Shown: positions 1 to 11,390 of the stretch, one piece after another
Layout: the number at the start of each line of letters is the position of its first letter
Numbering within the stretch: position 1 is the stretch's first letter
From: Notamacropus eugenii
Lineage: Eukaryota; Chordata; Mammalia; Diprotodontia; Macropodidae
DNA: 64,000 nucleotides
Reading direction: 5' to 3'
Assembly: GCF_028372415.1 (NCBI RefSeq)
Contig: NC_092879.1
Span: 95,080,241 to 95,144,240 of the forward strand
Made by a program: the position numbers and the translations under genes
The notes under the pieces: generated by a model
Told to the model about the DNA's origin: nothing
The model's database searches: none
Seen by the model: only the letters and a program-made list of their open reading frames with translations

Positions 1-750
1 GAAACAAAGTACACTTCCTAACAGACAAGTGATGAACTTAAAATTCAAAGAGACATATTTTTTGCTTTGCCAGCATGGGAATCTTTTATGTATTTATCAT
101 GAGGGTTCATTTTTGTTGGGATTTTTATTGTTCAGTTTTTATGTGCAGTAAGAAGTAAAGATTATAAATGCTTGCAAAAAATAAATTATCTATGAATACA
201 GAAATGTGCTACTAATGTTTAACAACCAGCTCTATGGTGAAAATGTATACACAATACACCTTGAAGTGGAATCTGCATTATTAACATTTTCCTCTATTAC
301 TTTCTTAAGTCTAGACAATCAACAATAAATCAAGGCCTAATATGTAGTATTTACTGATTTCTGAGGTATAAGTACTCACCGAAAATTTAACAATCAGCTC
401 CACAGGAGCTGGTTCCAGGTAGCTCCAGCACATCCCTGTATATATTCGTGTATGTGTGCACATGCATGTGCGTGTGTGTGTGTAGAGAGAAAGAAAGAAA
501 CTTATAACCAAGAACAAAAATGAATATCATATATAATAATATGATATATAATCCTATGGGGGAAAATGGGTCTCTAATGGATAGAAAGAATTTCTAAAGT
601 TTCTGATTTTTATCCTTTTACTCTTTTAAGTTAGTACTCTGTCCTCGTGGTTTGTTTTGTTTATGTTCCATTGAATCTGTTTTCATAGGTTTTCCCTCAC
701 AGTTGTTTGTCTACCCTATCTCACATTCTTTGAATTTACTTAAATGGTTA
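1..750. other. No gene recognised; AT-rich with small TG tract and AT hairpin
   Basis: AT-rich unique-looking sequence. A short TG tract lies at about 467-483. An inverted repeat (atatcatat / atatgatat) at about 523-548 could form a small hairpin. No splice-flanked or family-matching reading frame was found. Confidence 0.6.
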
Positions 751-751
751 A

Positions 752-1065
752 TTGGAATATTCTTCCTTCTCATCTTTGCCTTCTGGCTTTCCTGGTTCCC
801 TTCAAATGCCAGCTAAAATACTACCTTCTATAGGAAGCTTTCCCCCATTCCCCTTAAATCTAACTACCCTTTCTTCTGCTGGTTCTTCCCAGTTTAACCT
901 GTCTATATGTAGGTTGTTGGCATATAGTTGTTTGCAAGTTGTCTCCCACATTAGGTTATGGGCTCCTTGAGCTGAGGGACTGTCTTTCACCTTTCTTTAT
1001 ATCTCCAGTGCTTAGCATAGTTTCTGCCTGACACATAGTAGGTACTTATTATTTATTGACTGACT
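752..1065 (+). mobile_element. L2 LINE 3' end
   Basis: Shows the ordered L2 3' phrases: 'aaatgccagctaaaatac', 'gtctcccacattaggttat', 'gctccttgagctgaggga', 'ccagtgcttagcatagt' and 'acatagtaggtacttatt'. 5'-truncated; the reading frames here are shadows. Confidence 0.85.
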
Positions 1066-1123
1066 GGCTTTAAGATTTGTCCTTGACTTGGCATTTAAAG
1101 CCCTTCACAAAAACCCTGAGCTG

Positions 1124-1505
1124 ACTTATATGAAGTGATGCAAAGTGCAGGGAACACAATCTGGAGAACAATTCATGCAATAAAAAAATTTGTAAAGATT
1201 TTTGACAGACTTGGTACTCATCAATACAATGAACATCCACAATTCCAAGAACTCATGATTACATGCTACCCACCTGCAGGTAGAGAGCTGATGGATTCAG
1301 AGTGCACAATGAAGCATATATTTTTCTCCTTTTTCTTTCTTTTATTTGGACATGGCTAATGCAGAAACTTATTTTGCATAACTATCACATATTTGTAATG
1401 AGTTTTGTTTTTTCTTGATGAATGAATGGAGAAGAGGAGCGGGAGGGAGAGAAAGAGGAGGAAGATAATTCAAAATGGAAAATGAATTGAATTAAAGAAA
1501 AAAGA
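1124..1505 (+). mobile_element. L1 3' UTR, marsupial type
   Basis: Contains 'gagaacaattcatgcaata', 'aattccaagaactcatgat', 'ctacccacctgcaggtag' and 'gagtgcacaatgaagcata', followed by a T-rich tract and an A-rich end near 1500. This is the typical end of marsupial L1 elements; 5'-truncated. Confidence 0.75.
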
Positions 1506-2084
1506 GTTGTCTCTGTGCCATGACAAGGCATCAGAAGAGGATGCTGGTGAAGTTATCAAATACTTTGTTAACCTTGTAGAAAGGTGAGTTTGAAAAATTA
1601 GCAATGACTGATGATTTTTAAGTCAGTAGAGGTCATCAGCATAAAGAAGTTGCAGTAGAGCCCTATTTCTTGGTCAGGCCCTTTTGCATGAAGACCCTGG
1701 GAACCCTGAAGAGAAAATTCTTGCATAAGTTCTTAGCAAATGTCATGGAGTCCACCACCTGAGGAGCAACTGCAGCTATCACAGGTTTCAAGTCTTTCTG
1801 TCCTTTCCATTCCTGCCAGCCAACTCTTCTTCCTTCTTCCTCTATTGCTTAGCTGGGTAAAATGGAACTCAGAACCCCAAAGCTGAGACAAATAAACTTC
1901 TTTCAGTATAGAAAGATTAAGGCCAGTTGGGAATGGGGGAAGTGTACTCTTTCTATGAGCCCTGAAGATTTTTGCAGAAAGTACTTCATTTGTTTGATAG
2001 CTAAAGTACTCCTGGGCCACACTGAGGGGCATAGCTTCCATGAGTAGGGCATTTTCAGAGATCATCCCTCTCCCCTGTTTAAAA
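1506..2084. other. Unassigned intergenic sequence
   Basis: No repeat family or gene recognised. A 118-codon open stretch on the minus strand (1733-2089) has no recognisable motif and no clear exon signals. Confidence 0.5.
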
Positions 2085-2610
2085 AACATCTGCAGTGTTG
2101 TGTTCAGTTCTTGGGATCACAGTTCAAGAAGAACAGTCATAAGCTGAAGCTGGAGAGAGAACAGAGAAAGACAGCCAGGCTGGTAAAGGTCCATATTAGC
2201 ACAAGCTAAAGAAGCTGAGGATGCCTATCCTGGAGACAAGGGAAAAAACTCAGGGTTCAAGAGCTATCAAATGAAAGAGGGATCAAGTTTTCTCTTGGTC
2301 ACAGAGGGAAGAACCAGAAAGGAGTAGTAGGGGTGGGAGTTACAAAAGAAGTGCAATTTAGATTTGATGGAAGAAAAAAAAATCCTAACAATGAGAGCTA
2401 TTTCAAAGTGTATTAGACTGCCTTGCTAAAGATAATGTATTTCCTACTCTGGAAGTCTTCAGGCTTCCAGGCTTTAGGCTGGGTGACTGCTTCTCTAACT
2501 ACTGTAGAGATTGTTCTAGGGATTCTTTTTCAGGTGTAGTTTGGGCTCGATGGCCATCGGGGTCCCTTCTAAATCTAAAATTCTCTGTCATTTTGTAATC
2601 TTCACTGTGA
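2085..2610 (+). mobile_element. CR1/L3-type LINE 3' end
   Basis: The order of phrases matches the CR1/L3 3' end: 'gttcagttcttgggatca', 'agctggagagagaacagag', 'gagctatttcaaagtgta', then 'tggccatcggggtcccttc' and 'aaatctaaaattctctg'. The terminal block is the counterpart of the chicken CR1 tail. An ancient insertion, 5'-truncated. Confidence 0.75.
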
Positions 2611-2720
2611 CAAATATTATCTTACCTATCTTATAGATGAGAAAACTACAACTTATACAGGTCACTTAGTAAGTAAATGACAGCTGAGACTTGACCCAGG
2701 TCTTCGGACCCCAAGTCTGC
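2600..2720 (-). repeat. MIR-like SINE fragment
   Basis: 'cttatagatgagaaaact' and 'gtcacttagtaagtaaatg' are the reverse complement of the MIR core (…stretches around TGTGACC and CTCATCTGTAAAATG). Degenerate. Confidence 0.55.
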
Positions 2721-3720
2721 CAGTCAAACACAAAAAGTGTATAAAGATGTAAAAAAATGATGTGGTTATAGCTCATCCTAAAATAAAAAGTTTCAGGAGC
2801 AAAGATGTCAGGGTGGGGGAGATTATGATGGTCAAAGCAGAATGAAGTCATTTTTTTATCTCAGGCTCAAGCCTAGAATTTGCATAAGACTTTCCTTGTT
2901 GGTGGAGAAAGCAATTACGTATTACTCCAGGTCAGTGTGAGGAATGGAACTGCTGATGACTTGGGAAATAAGAGGTACTGGTCTTCTGGTTTCCAGCTTC
3001 GGGGAGAGAACCCAAAAGGTTTCAGGCTCTCTTTGTGGCAGAGGTGTTTAGAGCTACAGACTCTGAAGAAGCCAACATACAGAGGAAGTGGCACCTCGAG
3101 GATGTCCCTCTTCCCAAATTGCCTTCCTATAGACCTTGGGGAATTTCCTGTTGGATGAGTTTGGGGGTTCTTTCTCTGTCACTTGAAATAATTTCATTTC
3201 CAGCAGGACAACTCATTCACTCTTCTGTATTGTCTGGTAATATGCTAACCTGTATAATTTTTCTGATTTCTGCTTGCAGTCAGTTTATATAAATGGGTTT
3301 ATTTGTTCTTCACTGTGTTTGATGGTCTTTGTGCAACTGACATTTGGTGGGGAAGGGAGTCAAGCCTTCAGACAGAGCTTAGAGAAGTCCTCTATTAAGG
3401 GATAGTTACCAAGAACACAGCTAAAATCCAAAATTCTTTCCCATAAACTAACTATAGTTAGGATGTCAGATATAATTCTAGCTCAGTACCGTTATTTTAA
3501 GTGAATAGAGTGAGCCAGACTCATTCTCCCCTCCTGATAGGATAAAAGTCTCCTTTGGAGAAGGGCAGATGAGGCTCTAGAAATATCTGTTCATGCCTTC
3601 CTGTGAGGAATGTCTAGATAAATCCATGTGGACATATATAACCTGAATGATTAATATACACCATACAAAACAAAATGAAAGGGGAGAAGAAGGCGTCCAG
3701 ATTTGAAATAAAGTAATAAA
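2721..3720. other. Unassigned intergenic sequence
   Basis: About 1 kb without a recognised gene or repeat. Two overlapping plus-strand frames (2880-3158, 3035-3292) lack family motifs. Confidence 0.5.
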
Positions 3721-3721
3721 G

Positions 3722-3986
3722 AGCCAGTTCAGTTCAGTTGTTTTCCAGTTATATCTGACTCTTCATGACCCCATTTGGGATTTTCTTGGCAAAGACACTA
3801 GGGTGGTTATCCATTGCCTTCTCCAGATAATTTTTTACAGAGGAGGAAATTGAGGTAAACCAGGTGAAATAACTTGCCCAGGATCACAGAGCTAGGAAGT
3901 GTCTGAGGACGGATTTCAACTCAGGAAGAGAAGTCGTCCTGATTTCAGACCCTGCGCTCTATCCACTGCAGTGCCACCTAGCTGCC
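3722..3986 (-). repeat. Mar1-like tRNA-headed SINE with BovB-like tail
   Basis: In reverse orientation: BovB-like tail 'tctgactcttcatgacccc' at the left, core 'tgcccaggatcacagagct', and tRNA head 'gccacctagctgcca' at the right, 3986. Essentially full length. Confidence 0.85.
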
Positions 3987-4017
3987 AGTACAAATTCAAA
4001 CACTCTCTGTTTCCAAC

Positions 4018-4340
4018 TAGGACAGCTAGGTGGTGTAGTGGATAGAGCACCAGTGCAGGAGTCAGGAGGACCTAAGTTCAAATCTCACCTCAAACACCTG
4101 ACACTCACTAACTGTGTGAACTTGGGCAAGTCACTTAACCCCAATTGCCTCATCCTGGGTCATCTCCAGTCATCCTGATGAATACCTGGTCACTAAATTC
4201 AGATGGCTCTGGAGGAGACGTGAGGCTGGTGACCAGCACAGCCCTCCCTCACTCAAAACAAAGTCAAGTGCAAGTCATGTCATCATTTCTCTGATGGCAT
4301 GGTCTTCTTTGGCAACGAAGGACGAACACACACACAAATG
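4018..4340 (+). repeat. tRNA-headed SINE with a different LINE-type tail
   Basis: The head 'cagctaggtggtgtagtgg' and B-box region 'aagttcaaatctcacctc' are the same as in Mar1-like copies. The 3' half diverges: 'gatggctctggaggagac', 'cagccctccctcactcaaa', and a tail 'cttctttggcaacgaagga' plus a short CA tract. That tail resembles the LINE end near 48900. A reverse copy lies at 34545-34853. Confidence 0.85.
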
Positions 4341-4439
4341 TCCAACTAATCTTCATTTCACCCAAGTTGTGTCAGAATATTGAATTGGTATGAAAACTTC
4401 CTTTCCTTATATATGACAACCCACCTTTAGCTTAGAGAA

Positions 4440-4590
4440 CCCTCACTGATTTGTCAGAGGCTTCACTGAGAAGTGAAGTGCTCATGGTCACATAGCTAGG
4501 AAGTATAATGGCAAGATGAACCGAAGTATTCCTGACTCCAAAGCTGTCACCAAACCTACTACACTGTGTTGCCTTTCTTTCAAACTTAAC
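4440..4590 (-). repeat. Degenerate MIR-like fragment
   Basis: 'tggtcacatagctaggaag' and 'ttcctgactccaaagctg' then 'actacactgtgttgcc' follow the reverse MIR order. Weak. Confidence 0.45.
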
Positions 4591-5307
4591 TGTAATATGT
4601 GTTGGTGTTTTTGAGCTACCCAGGTGATGCTGCCATTTATCACTGGCACCTTTAAACTGAGTCATTAATTGTGGGGTGTAGCACAGGGACACAGCAATTA
4701 GGTCAACTCTGTCAATTTTTCCCATTTCTAATAGATGATGTTACGTATGTTGCTTTTATTTACTTGTACATTAAGTATATAATACAGCTAGATCTCAGAG
4801 AGCTTGAAATGTTCCTCACCAAGCTACTTCTATAGAATTTTAAGTATAATAGAATCATCATCTGCAGTCCTTTCACACATTGTTCTAACTTCATTCCTAG
4901 ACCAAATAGTGACAGCACTGAATTCCAGGCTGTTTTTCTCTACATTGAAAGATTTCAAAATCCCTACCTCTACTGGGCAAAAATGCTTTTGGAGTTCTCA
5001 GTGTGATATTTGGCTCCTCAAGGCAGCAAAAATGTTATGATGTTAAATAAATACCAGTAAGCCTTTTTTCTGCATTTAATATGTTTCCATAGCGTTATCA
5101 AATTATCATTTAGTGACCTCAACCCAGGCAAAGTAGGCAGGGAAAGAAGGGTATTTTTATCCCCTTTTTATAGATAAGATAGCCGAGGCTCAAAGAGGTT
5201 AAATTTGTTCTCCTAAACCCAGAATTCTAGAGTCTAGGTTATAGATTCTAAGCTAAGTTAGGGGCAATTTTGTGAGCACAATTCCCTTGGCCCTAATGAA
5301 AACTGAA
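4591..5307. other. Mostly unassigned; small MIR-like fragment
   Basis: No gene seen. About 5140-5235 resembles a reverse MIR core ('tatagataagatagccgag', 'caaagaggttaaat'). Confidence 0.4.
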
Positions 5308-6493
5308 GGGGCAAAGCCAAGATGGCAGAGTGAAAAGAGGGGCTTGCCCCTCCAAATACATGCAAAAATGACTTTAAAATTTTAGAGTAGCAGAATCCAC
5401 AAAATGAAAGATTGAAACAAATTTCCAGCAGAAGACAGTCTGGAAGGTAGACAGGAAGGGTCTTTTGCACCTAGCAGAGGAGCAGTAAGTGGGGGCTGTG
5501 TTGGCACAGATGGGCTGGAGCAGGCCTCAGGGCACTGAATCACCCACAGCTGAGGCAGTTTGAAGACTTCTCAACCCACAAACACCAGAAACAACTTGGA
5601 AGGTCAGTAGGAACCTGGAAGGGAGAGGAGCATGGTCCAGACCCTAGCCCTGGGATGGCAGAGGTAGGGGCAGAGGTGGAAGCAGAGGTGGCAACTGCTG
5701 CTTCCAGAGCTCTCAGCCCTCAGCCTGTGGGCTGATCAGAGGAGGATTGCAGGAATCTCATTGCTGCCACTGAGGTAGGATTCTCTTGTTTTGCCCACCT
5801 TGGATCTGGGTTGTGATCCTGGGGCAAGGAGGAATGCTGGATTGGTGGAGCTTGTGGTGCAGTGGAGAGGGTATCCTCCTACAGTTCTAAGGCAGAAAAG
5901 AGTGCTTGTGGTCACTCACACACCAGAGCACAGGCCAGAAGAGGAGTAAACACCTCTCCTTAGATCACACCACCTTGGAAGAACTGAAAATTTACAGGTC
6001 CCTAGAAATGTCTCTGAAAACAGCTGCACAAAACCTCTGAAGCTTGGGACAGTTTGCCCTCCACCTTGGAAGCACAGCCCTATCTTAACAAAAAAATTTT
6101 AAAAGTCAAGTAATTGGCTGAGAAAATAAACAAACAGTAGGAGGGAAACTCAGATTATAGCATTGTCATCTTTGTCTTTGGTGGCAAAGAAGATCAAAAC
6201 ATACAACCAGAAGAAAACAAAGTCAAAGCTCCTACATCCAAAGCCTCCAAGAAAAATATGAATTGTCTCAGGCCATGGAAGAGCTCAAAAAGGATTTTGA
6301 AAATCAAGAGGAGTAGTAGAAAATGGGGAAGAGAAATGAAAGTGATGCAAGAAAATCATGAAAAACGAGTCAACAGCTTGCTAAAGAAGACCCCTCAAAA
6401 TACTGAAGAAAATAACACTTTAAAGTAGACTAACTCAAATGGCAAAAGAGGTCAAAAAAGCCAATGAGAAGAAGAATGCCTTAAAAAAGCAGA
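5308..6493 (+). mobile_element. HAL1/L1-type element, 5' portion only
   Basis: Starts with the L1 5' end 'ggggcaaagccaagatggc' and continues through the 5' UTR to the beginning of ORF1 ('aatggcaaaagaggtcaaa', 'agaagaatgccttaaaa'). It stops where a second copy of the same family begins near 6498 and does not visibly resume after that copy ends at about 9160. Confidence 0.75.
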
Positions 6494-7416
6494 ATGTCTG
6501 GGGGGAGGTGGTGGAGCCAAGAGAGTAGAATAAAAACAGAGACTTTCCCTGAGCTCTTACCCAAAGCCCTCCAAATACCTGTAAAAAATGACTCTAAACA
6601 AATTCTAGAGCTACAGAACCCACCAAATGACAGAGTGAAACAAATCCCCAGCCCAAGACAACCTGGAAAGTCAACAGGAAGAGTCTATCACACTGGGAAG
6701 AAAGTGGAGCACAGTCCAGGATGGGCCACACCAGCCAGAGCTGGCCTCAGGGGACTGAATCATTGACATCTGTGGCAGTTTCCAGACTTCTCAACCCACA
6801 AATGACAAAAAGGTCGGTAGGAAAACTCTGTGGGACCTGGGTGAAAAAGGAGTGTGCGGTCTGGCTGAGGTCAGTCCCAACCCTAGGGCAGTAGGGGTAG
6901 TAGTGGTGTAAGCCAGCCTGCAGCAGCAGCAGCAACAGCAATGGCAACAGAGGTTGCTGCCGGACCTCTGGACCCACAGAAGGCAGAGGATCGAGATGCT
7001 GATACAAAATCCCTGAAGCCTGGGACTGTACACCCACCCCCATCCCCAGCCCAACTGGAAACAGAGTCCTACCTTGACAAACAGTTAAAAGCTCAAGTGT
7101 TTGACTAGAAAGATGAGTAACATCATTAAAAAAAAACTCAGACTATAGAATCTTACTTTGATGACAAGGAAGATCAGGACATACAACCAGAGAAGAAGAA
7201 GAGATTCAAAACTCCTATATCAAAAGCCTCCAAGAGGAATATGGTCCCAGAACATGAAGAAGCCCAAAAGGGATTTTGAAAATCAAATAAGTAGAAAGCA
7301 AATTGGGAAGAGAAATGAGTGATGCAAGAAAATCAAGAAAATCAAGTCAATAGCTTCCTAAAGGAGACCCAAAAAATACTGAAGAAAATAACACTGTTAA
7401 AAATAGAATAACCCAA

Positions 7417-7809
7417 ATGGCAAAAGAGGTCCAAAAAGTCAGTGAGGAAAAGAATGCCTTAAAGAGAAGAATTGGCCAGATGGAAATGGAGATCCAAAAG
7501 TTCACTGAAGAAAACAGTTCTTTAAAAATTAGAATGGAGCAGATGGAAGCTAATGACTTTATGAGAAACCAAGAAATTACAAAACAAAACCAAAAGAATG
7601 AAAAAATGGAAGATAATGTGAAATATCTCACTGGAAAAACAACAGACCTGGAAAATAGATCCAGGAGAAACAATTTAAAAATTATGGGACTACCTGAAAG
7701 CCGTGATGAAAAAAAGAGCCTAGACATCATCTTCCATGAAATTATCAAGGAAAACTGCCCTGATATTCTAGAACCAGAGGGCAAAATAAATATTGAAAGG
7801 ATCCACTAA
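7417..7809 (+). pseudogene. L1/HAL1 ORF1p fragment (coiled coil plus RRM start)
   Basis: A 130-codon open segment of L1 ORF1p, the RNA-binding trimeric chaperone of L1 ribonucleoprotein particles. The first ~75 residues are heptad-rich and charged (coiled coil). The following block TDLENRSRRNNLKIMGLPE is the typical ORF1p junction to the RRM-like domain. It is broken by a TAA after IERIH. Downstream, in another frame, the C-terminal domain is recognisable up to about 8161 (FNEIEDFQAFLMKRP type residues are better kept at 16209-16300). The frame is interrupted, so this copy should not give full-length ORF1p. Confidence 0.85.
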
Positions 7810-8284
7810 TCACCTCCTGAAAGAGATCCAAAAAGAGAAACTCCTAGCAATATTGTAGCCAGATGCCAGAGTTTCCAGGTCAAGGAGAAAATATTACAAG
7901 CAACTAGAAAGAAAAATTTCGATTAACACAAGATCTAGCAGCTTCTACATTAAGGAATCAAAGGGCTGGGAATATGATATTCCAGAAGTCAATGGAACTA
8001 GGATTAAAACCAAGAATCACCTACCCAACAAAACTGAGTATAATACTTCAGAGGAAATAATGGTCATTCAATGAAATAGAGGACTTTCAAGCATTCTTGA
8101 TGAAAAGACCAGACCTGAATAGAAAATTTGACTTTCAAACACAAGAATCAAGAGAAGCATGAAAAGGTAAACAGGAAAGAGAAATCATAAGGGACTTACT
8201 AAAGTTGAACTGTTTACATTCCTACATGGAAAGATAATATTTGTAACTCTTGAAGCTTTTCTCAGTATCTGGGTAGTTGGAAGG

Positions 8285-8286
<2 letters not shown>

Positions 8287-8322
<36 letters not shown>
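8287..8322. repeat. (CA)n microsatellite in the HAL1 3' region
   Basis: About 17 uninterrupted CA units. The homologous position in the minus copy (about 16060-16090) lacks the expanded tract. Confidence 0.95.
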
Positions 8323-8325
<3 letters not shown>

Positions 8326-9175
8326 GGTGAGTTGAATAGGAAGGGTTCATATCTAAAAAAAATAAAATTAAGGAGTGAGAGGAATATATTGGGAGGAGAA
8401 AGGGAGAAATGGAATGGAGAAAATTATCTCCCATAAAAGAGGCAAGAAAAAGCTTTTCCAGTGGAGAGGGAAAAGGGGGAGGTGAGAGGGAAAAAGTGGA
8501 GCTTACCCTCATCACATTTGGCTCAAGGAAGGAATAACATACACACTTAATTTGGTATGAAAATCTATCTTACACTATAGAAAAGTAGGGGAGAAGGGGA
8601 TAAGCAGGGTGGGGGGTGATGGAAGGGAGGGCAAATGGGAGGCGGGAACAATTAGAAGTAAACATTCTTGGAGAGGGACAAGGTCAAAAGAGAGAATAGA
8701 GTAAATGGGGGGCAGGATAGGATGGAGGGAAATATAGTTAGTCTTACACAACATGACTATTATGGAAGTCATTTGCAAAACTACACATATATAACCTATA
8801 TTGAATTGCTTGCCTTCTCAGTGGGGATGGCTGGGGAGAGAGGAAGGAAAAGAAGTTGGAACTCAAAGTTTTAGGAACAAATGTTGAAAATTGTTTCTGC
8901 ATACAACTGGGAGATAAGAAATACAGGTAATTTATCTTGCCCTGCAGGACAAGAGAGAAGATGGGGATAAGGGAAGGGAGGGGTTTTAGAAGGGAGGGCA
9001 CATTGCTAGAAGGGGCAATCAGAATGCAAGATGTTTTGGGGTGAGATGGAGAGAAAATTTGGAACTCAAAATTTTGTCGAAATGAATGTTGAAAACTTAA
9101 AATAAAACATAAGAAAAATAAAATATAAAAAAAGAAAAATCCTTGAAAAAAAAACAAAAACAAAAACAACAAAAA

Positions 9176-11028
9176 AAACTACTATGTTTCAGGCACTGTA
9201 CTAAGCACTGGGAATACAAAGTAATAAAAAGACAACCTGGGCTGTCAAAGAGCTGGCAATCTAATGGGGGAGAAAACACACAAATAACTATGTACAACAA
9301 GTTATACACAGTGTCAGTTGGGGGAAATAATCAACAGAGGGAAGTCACTAGAATTAAGAGGGATCAGGAAAGGCTTCCTGTAAAAGGTAGTATTTTAGCT
9401 GGACCTTGAAGGAAACCAGAGAAGACAGGAAGTACAGATGAGGAGACAGTGTGGTCCAGGCATGGGGGACAGCCACTCAAAATGCCTAGAATTGGGAGAT
9501 GGGAGTATCTTACTCAATGAATAGCAAAAATTGATCTAGTCACTGGTTCAAAGAGTACATGGTGAGGTACAAGGTATAAGAAGACTGGAAAAGTAGAGAG
9601 TGGGTTTTGAAGGGTTTTCAATGACAGAAGATTTTTATATTTGATCCTGGAGGTGATAGGGTGATAGACTTAAGGCATGCAGACCCACCAACAATCATTA
9701 CAATAGTCCAAGCTTGACATGATGAGGGCTTACCACAGGATGGGGGCAGTGTCAGAGGAAAGAAGAGGCATATGCAAGTGATATTACACAGGGAAAATCA
9801 ACAGGCCTTTAGCAACAGATTGAATATGGGGGTAAGATACTGAAGATTCAAAAATGACTCCTAGGTTCTAAACCTGGCGGGGCTGGGTACCCTTGATAAT
9901 AATACAGAACTTTGGAAGGGTGGTAGGCTTGGGGGGAGAAGGATCATAATGAGTTCAGTTCTGTACATGTTGATTTTAAGATGTTTTTGAGGTATCTAGT
10001 TAGAGATTTCCAGTAGGCAGTTCTGGAGATTTGAGATCAACAGAGAGGTAAAGGCTAAATAAGGTGTGAAAATCATTAGCATAAAGATGATACTCAAATA
10101 CGTAGAAACTAACAAGACCACCAAGTGAAATAGTATAGAGGAGGAAGAAGAGAAGGCCAGGACAGAGCCTAATGGGACACACATCTAGTTAGTGGGAGTA
10201 ATCCTGGATGATGATCCAGTAAAGGAAACTGAGGAGTCGTCAGATAGGTATGGGAAGAACTAGGAGAAAGTGGTGTCATGAAAACCTAGGCAGAAGAGAG
10301 TATTAAAGAGAAGTGGGCAATAGTGTTAGAAGCTGCAGAGAAGTCAAGAGGGATGAAGATTGAGAAAAGGCCATTGGATTTAGCAATAAGATCATTGGTA
10401 ACTTTAGAGAGAGTAGTTTTGGTGAAATGATGAGATTAGAAGCTTAGATGGTCAGAGGCAAAAGAGAGAATGATAGGAGAGAAAGTGAAAACACTTTTTG
10501 TAGATGACCTTTTCAAGAAATTTAACTATGAAGGGGAGAAGGAATATAGAACAATAGCTAGCAAGGATGGATAGATCAGGTGAGGATTTTTGAGGATGGA
10601 AGTGACATGTTTGAAGGAATTAAGGAAGTGGCCAGTAGACAGAAAAAGATTGAAGATGAGAAAGAGAATGATAGAGGAAGCCATCTGTTGAAAGAGATAA
10701 AATAGAATGCAATCACTTGTGTTTTTAGGGTGGGGTTGGCCTTGGCAAGGAGAAGGGCCACTTCTTCGTGTGAGACAAGAATGTTGGAGGAGATAGTGGC
10801 GGAAAGGATCTAGCTAATGAGAGATGGAGAGAAGAGGAAACTCTTGGTGAATGGCCTTCATTTTTTCAATAAAATGTGCTGCGAGTTTCTTAGCCAAGAG
10901 AGTGGGAGGAGAGGGGTATCTGTGGGAAGTTGGAAGTGGGATGAAGAGGTTAGAAAATCTGCGGCTATTATTCCTGAAAAGATGGTGAATCGGGGCACTG
11001 AAATTAGCTGTTCAGATCAGGTTCAATG
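9176..11028 (-). mobile_element. Long L2-clade LINE, RT region to 3' end
   Basis: The left end is the reverse L2 tail ('caggcactgtactaagcac', 'gcaatctaatgggggagaa'). Moving right, the minus strand reads into a decayed reverse transcriptase. At 10000-10182 a block EYHLYANDFHTL corresponds to the catalytic YADD region of CR1/L2 RTs, with the second catalytic-motif residue changed to N. About 1.85 kb, far from full length, with many stops. Confidence 0.8.
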
Positions 11029-11164
11029 ATCATTTGACTTTCTATTACAAAACAAATCTTTGGCCACCATAGCAAAGTCTTGATTTGGCTTATTGACAAT
11101 TTAATCTCTCAAAAGGTAGAGGTTTCAACAAGGGGACCTGCTACTATGTAATTCAAAGTCAAAT

Positions 11165-11255
11165 ACAGAGTGTCTCCAAAGTCTTAGTACAGTGTTAAAT
11201 TTTAATATCTTAAGCTTCTAAACTTAAAATTTTACTGAAAATTTGTAGATATTGT
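11165..11255 (+). repeat. Possible mariner-type DNA transposon end
   Basis: 'agagtgtctccaaagtctta' followed by 'gtacagtgttaaattttaa' resembles the terminal region of mariner-like elements. No opposite end was located. Confidence 0.3.
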
Positions 11256-11267
11256 GTATAAGCTCAT

Positions 11268-11390
11268 CCACTGGGTTATAAGCTCCTTGAGGACAGGGAC
11301 TGCTTAATTTCTGTCTTTGCATCTCTAGGACCTAACACAGTATCTTTTACAAAGCAGGCATTTAAATGTTTGTTGGATTAGACCAATGAG
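11268..11390 (+). mobile_element. L2 LINE 3' tail
   Basis: 'ataagctccttgaggacag' and 'caggcatttaaatgtttgt' are the terminal L2 phrases. Confidence 0.7.

Larger units (their letters stand above)
6498..9160 (+). mobile_element. HAL1-like (half-L1) retrotransposon with ORF1 and no ORF2
   Basis: The 5' UTR begins near 6498 ('ggtggagccaagagagta'). ORF1 fragments follow from about 7260. The ORF1 C-terminal coding remnant ends at the TGA in 'agaagcatga' near 8161. A purine-rich 3' region with a CA microsatellite then leads to 'gaatgttgaaaacttaaaa' and an A-rich tail near 9130. Only about 1 kb separates the ORF1 end from the tail, leaving no room for the roughly 3.8 kb L1 ORF2. Same family as 15231-18043. 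Confidence 0.8.

Noticed and set aside
1733..2089. 118-codon minus-strand frame
   Set aside because: It runs into the edge of a CR1/L3 repeat and shows no motif.
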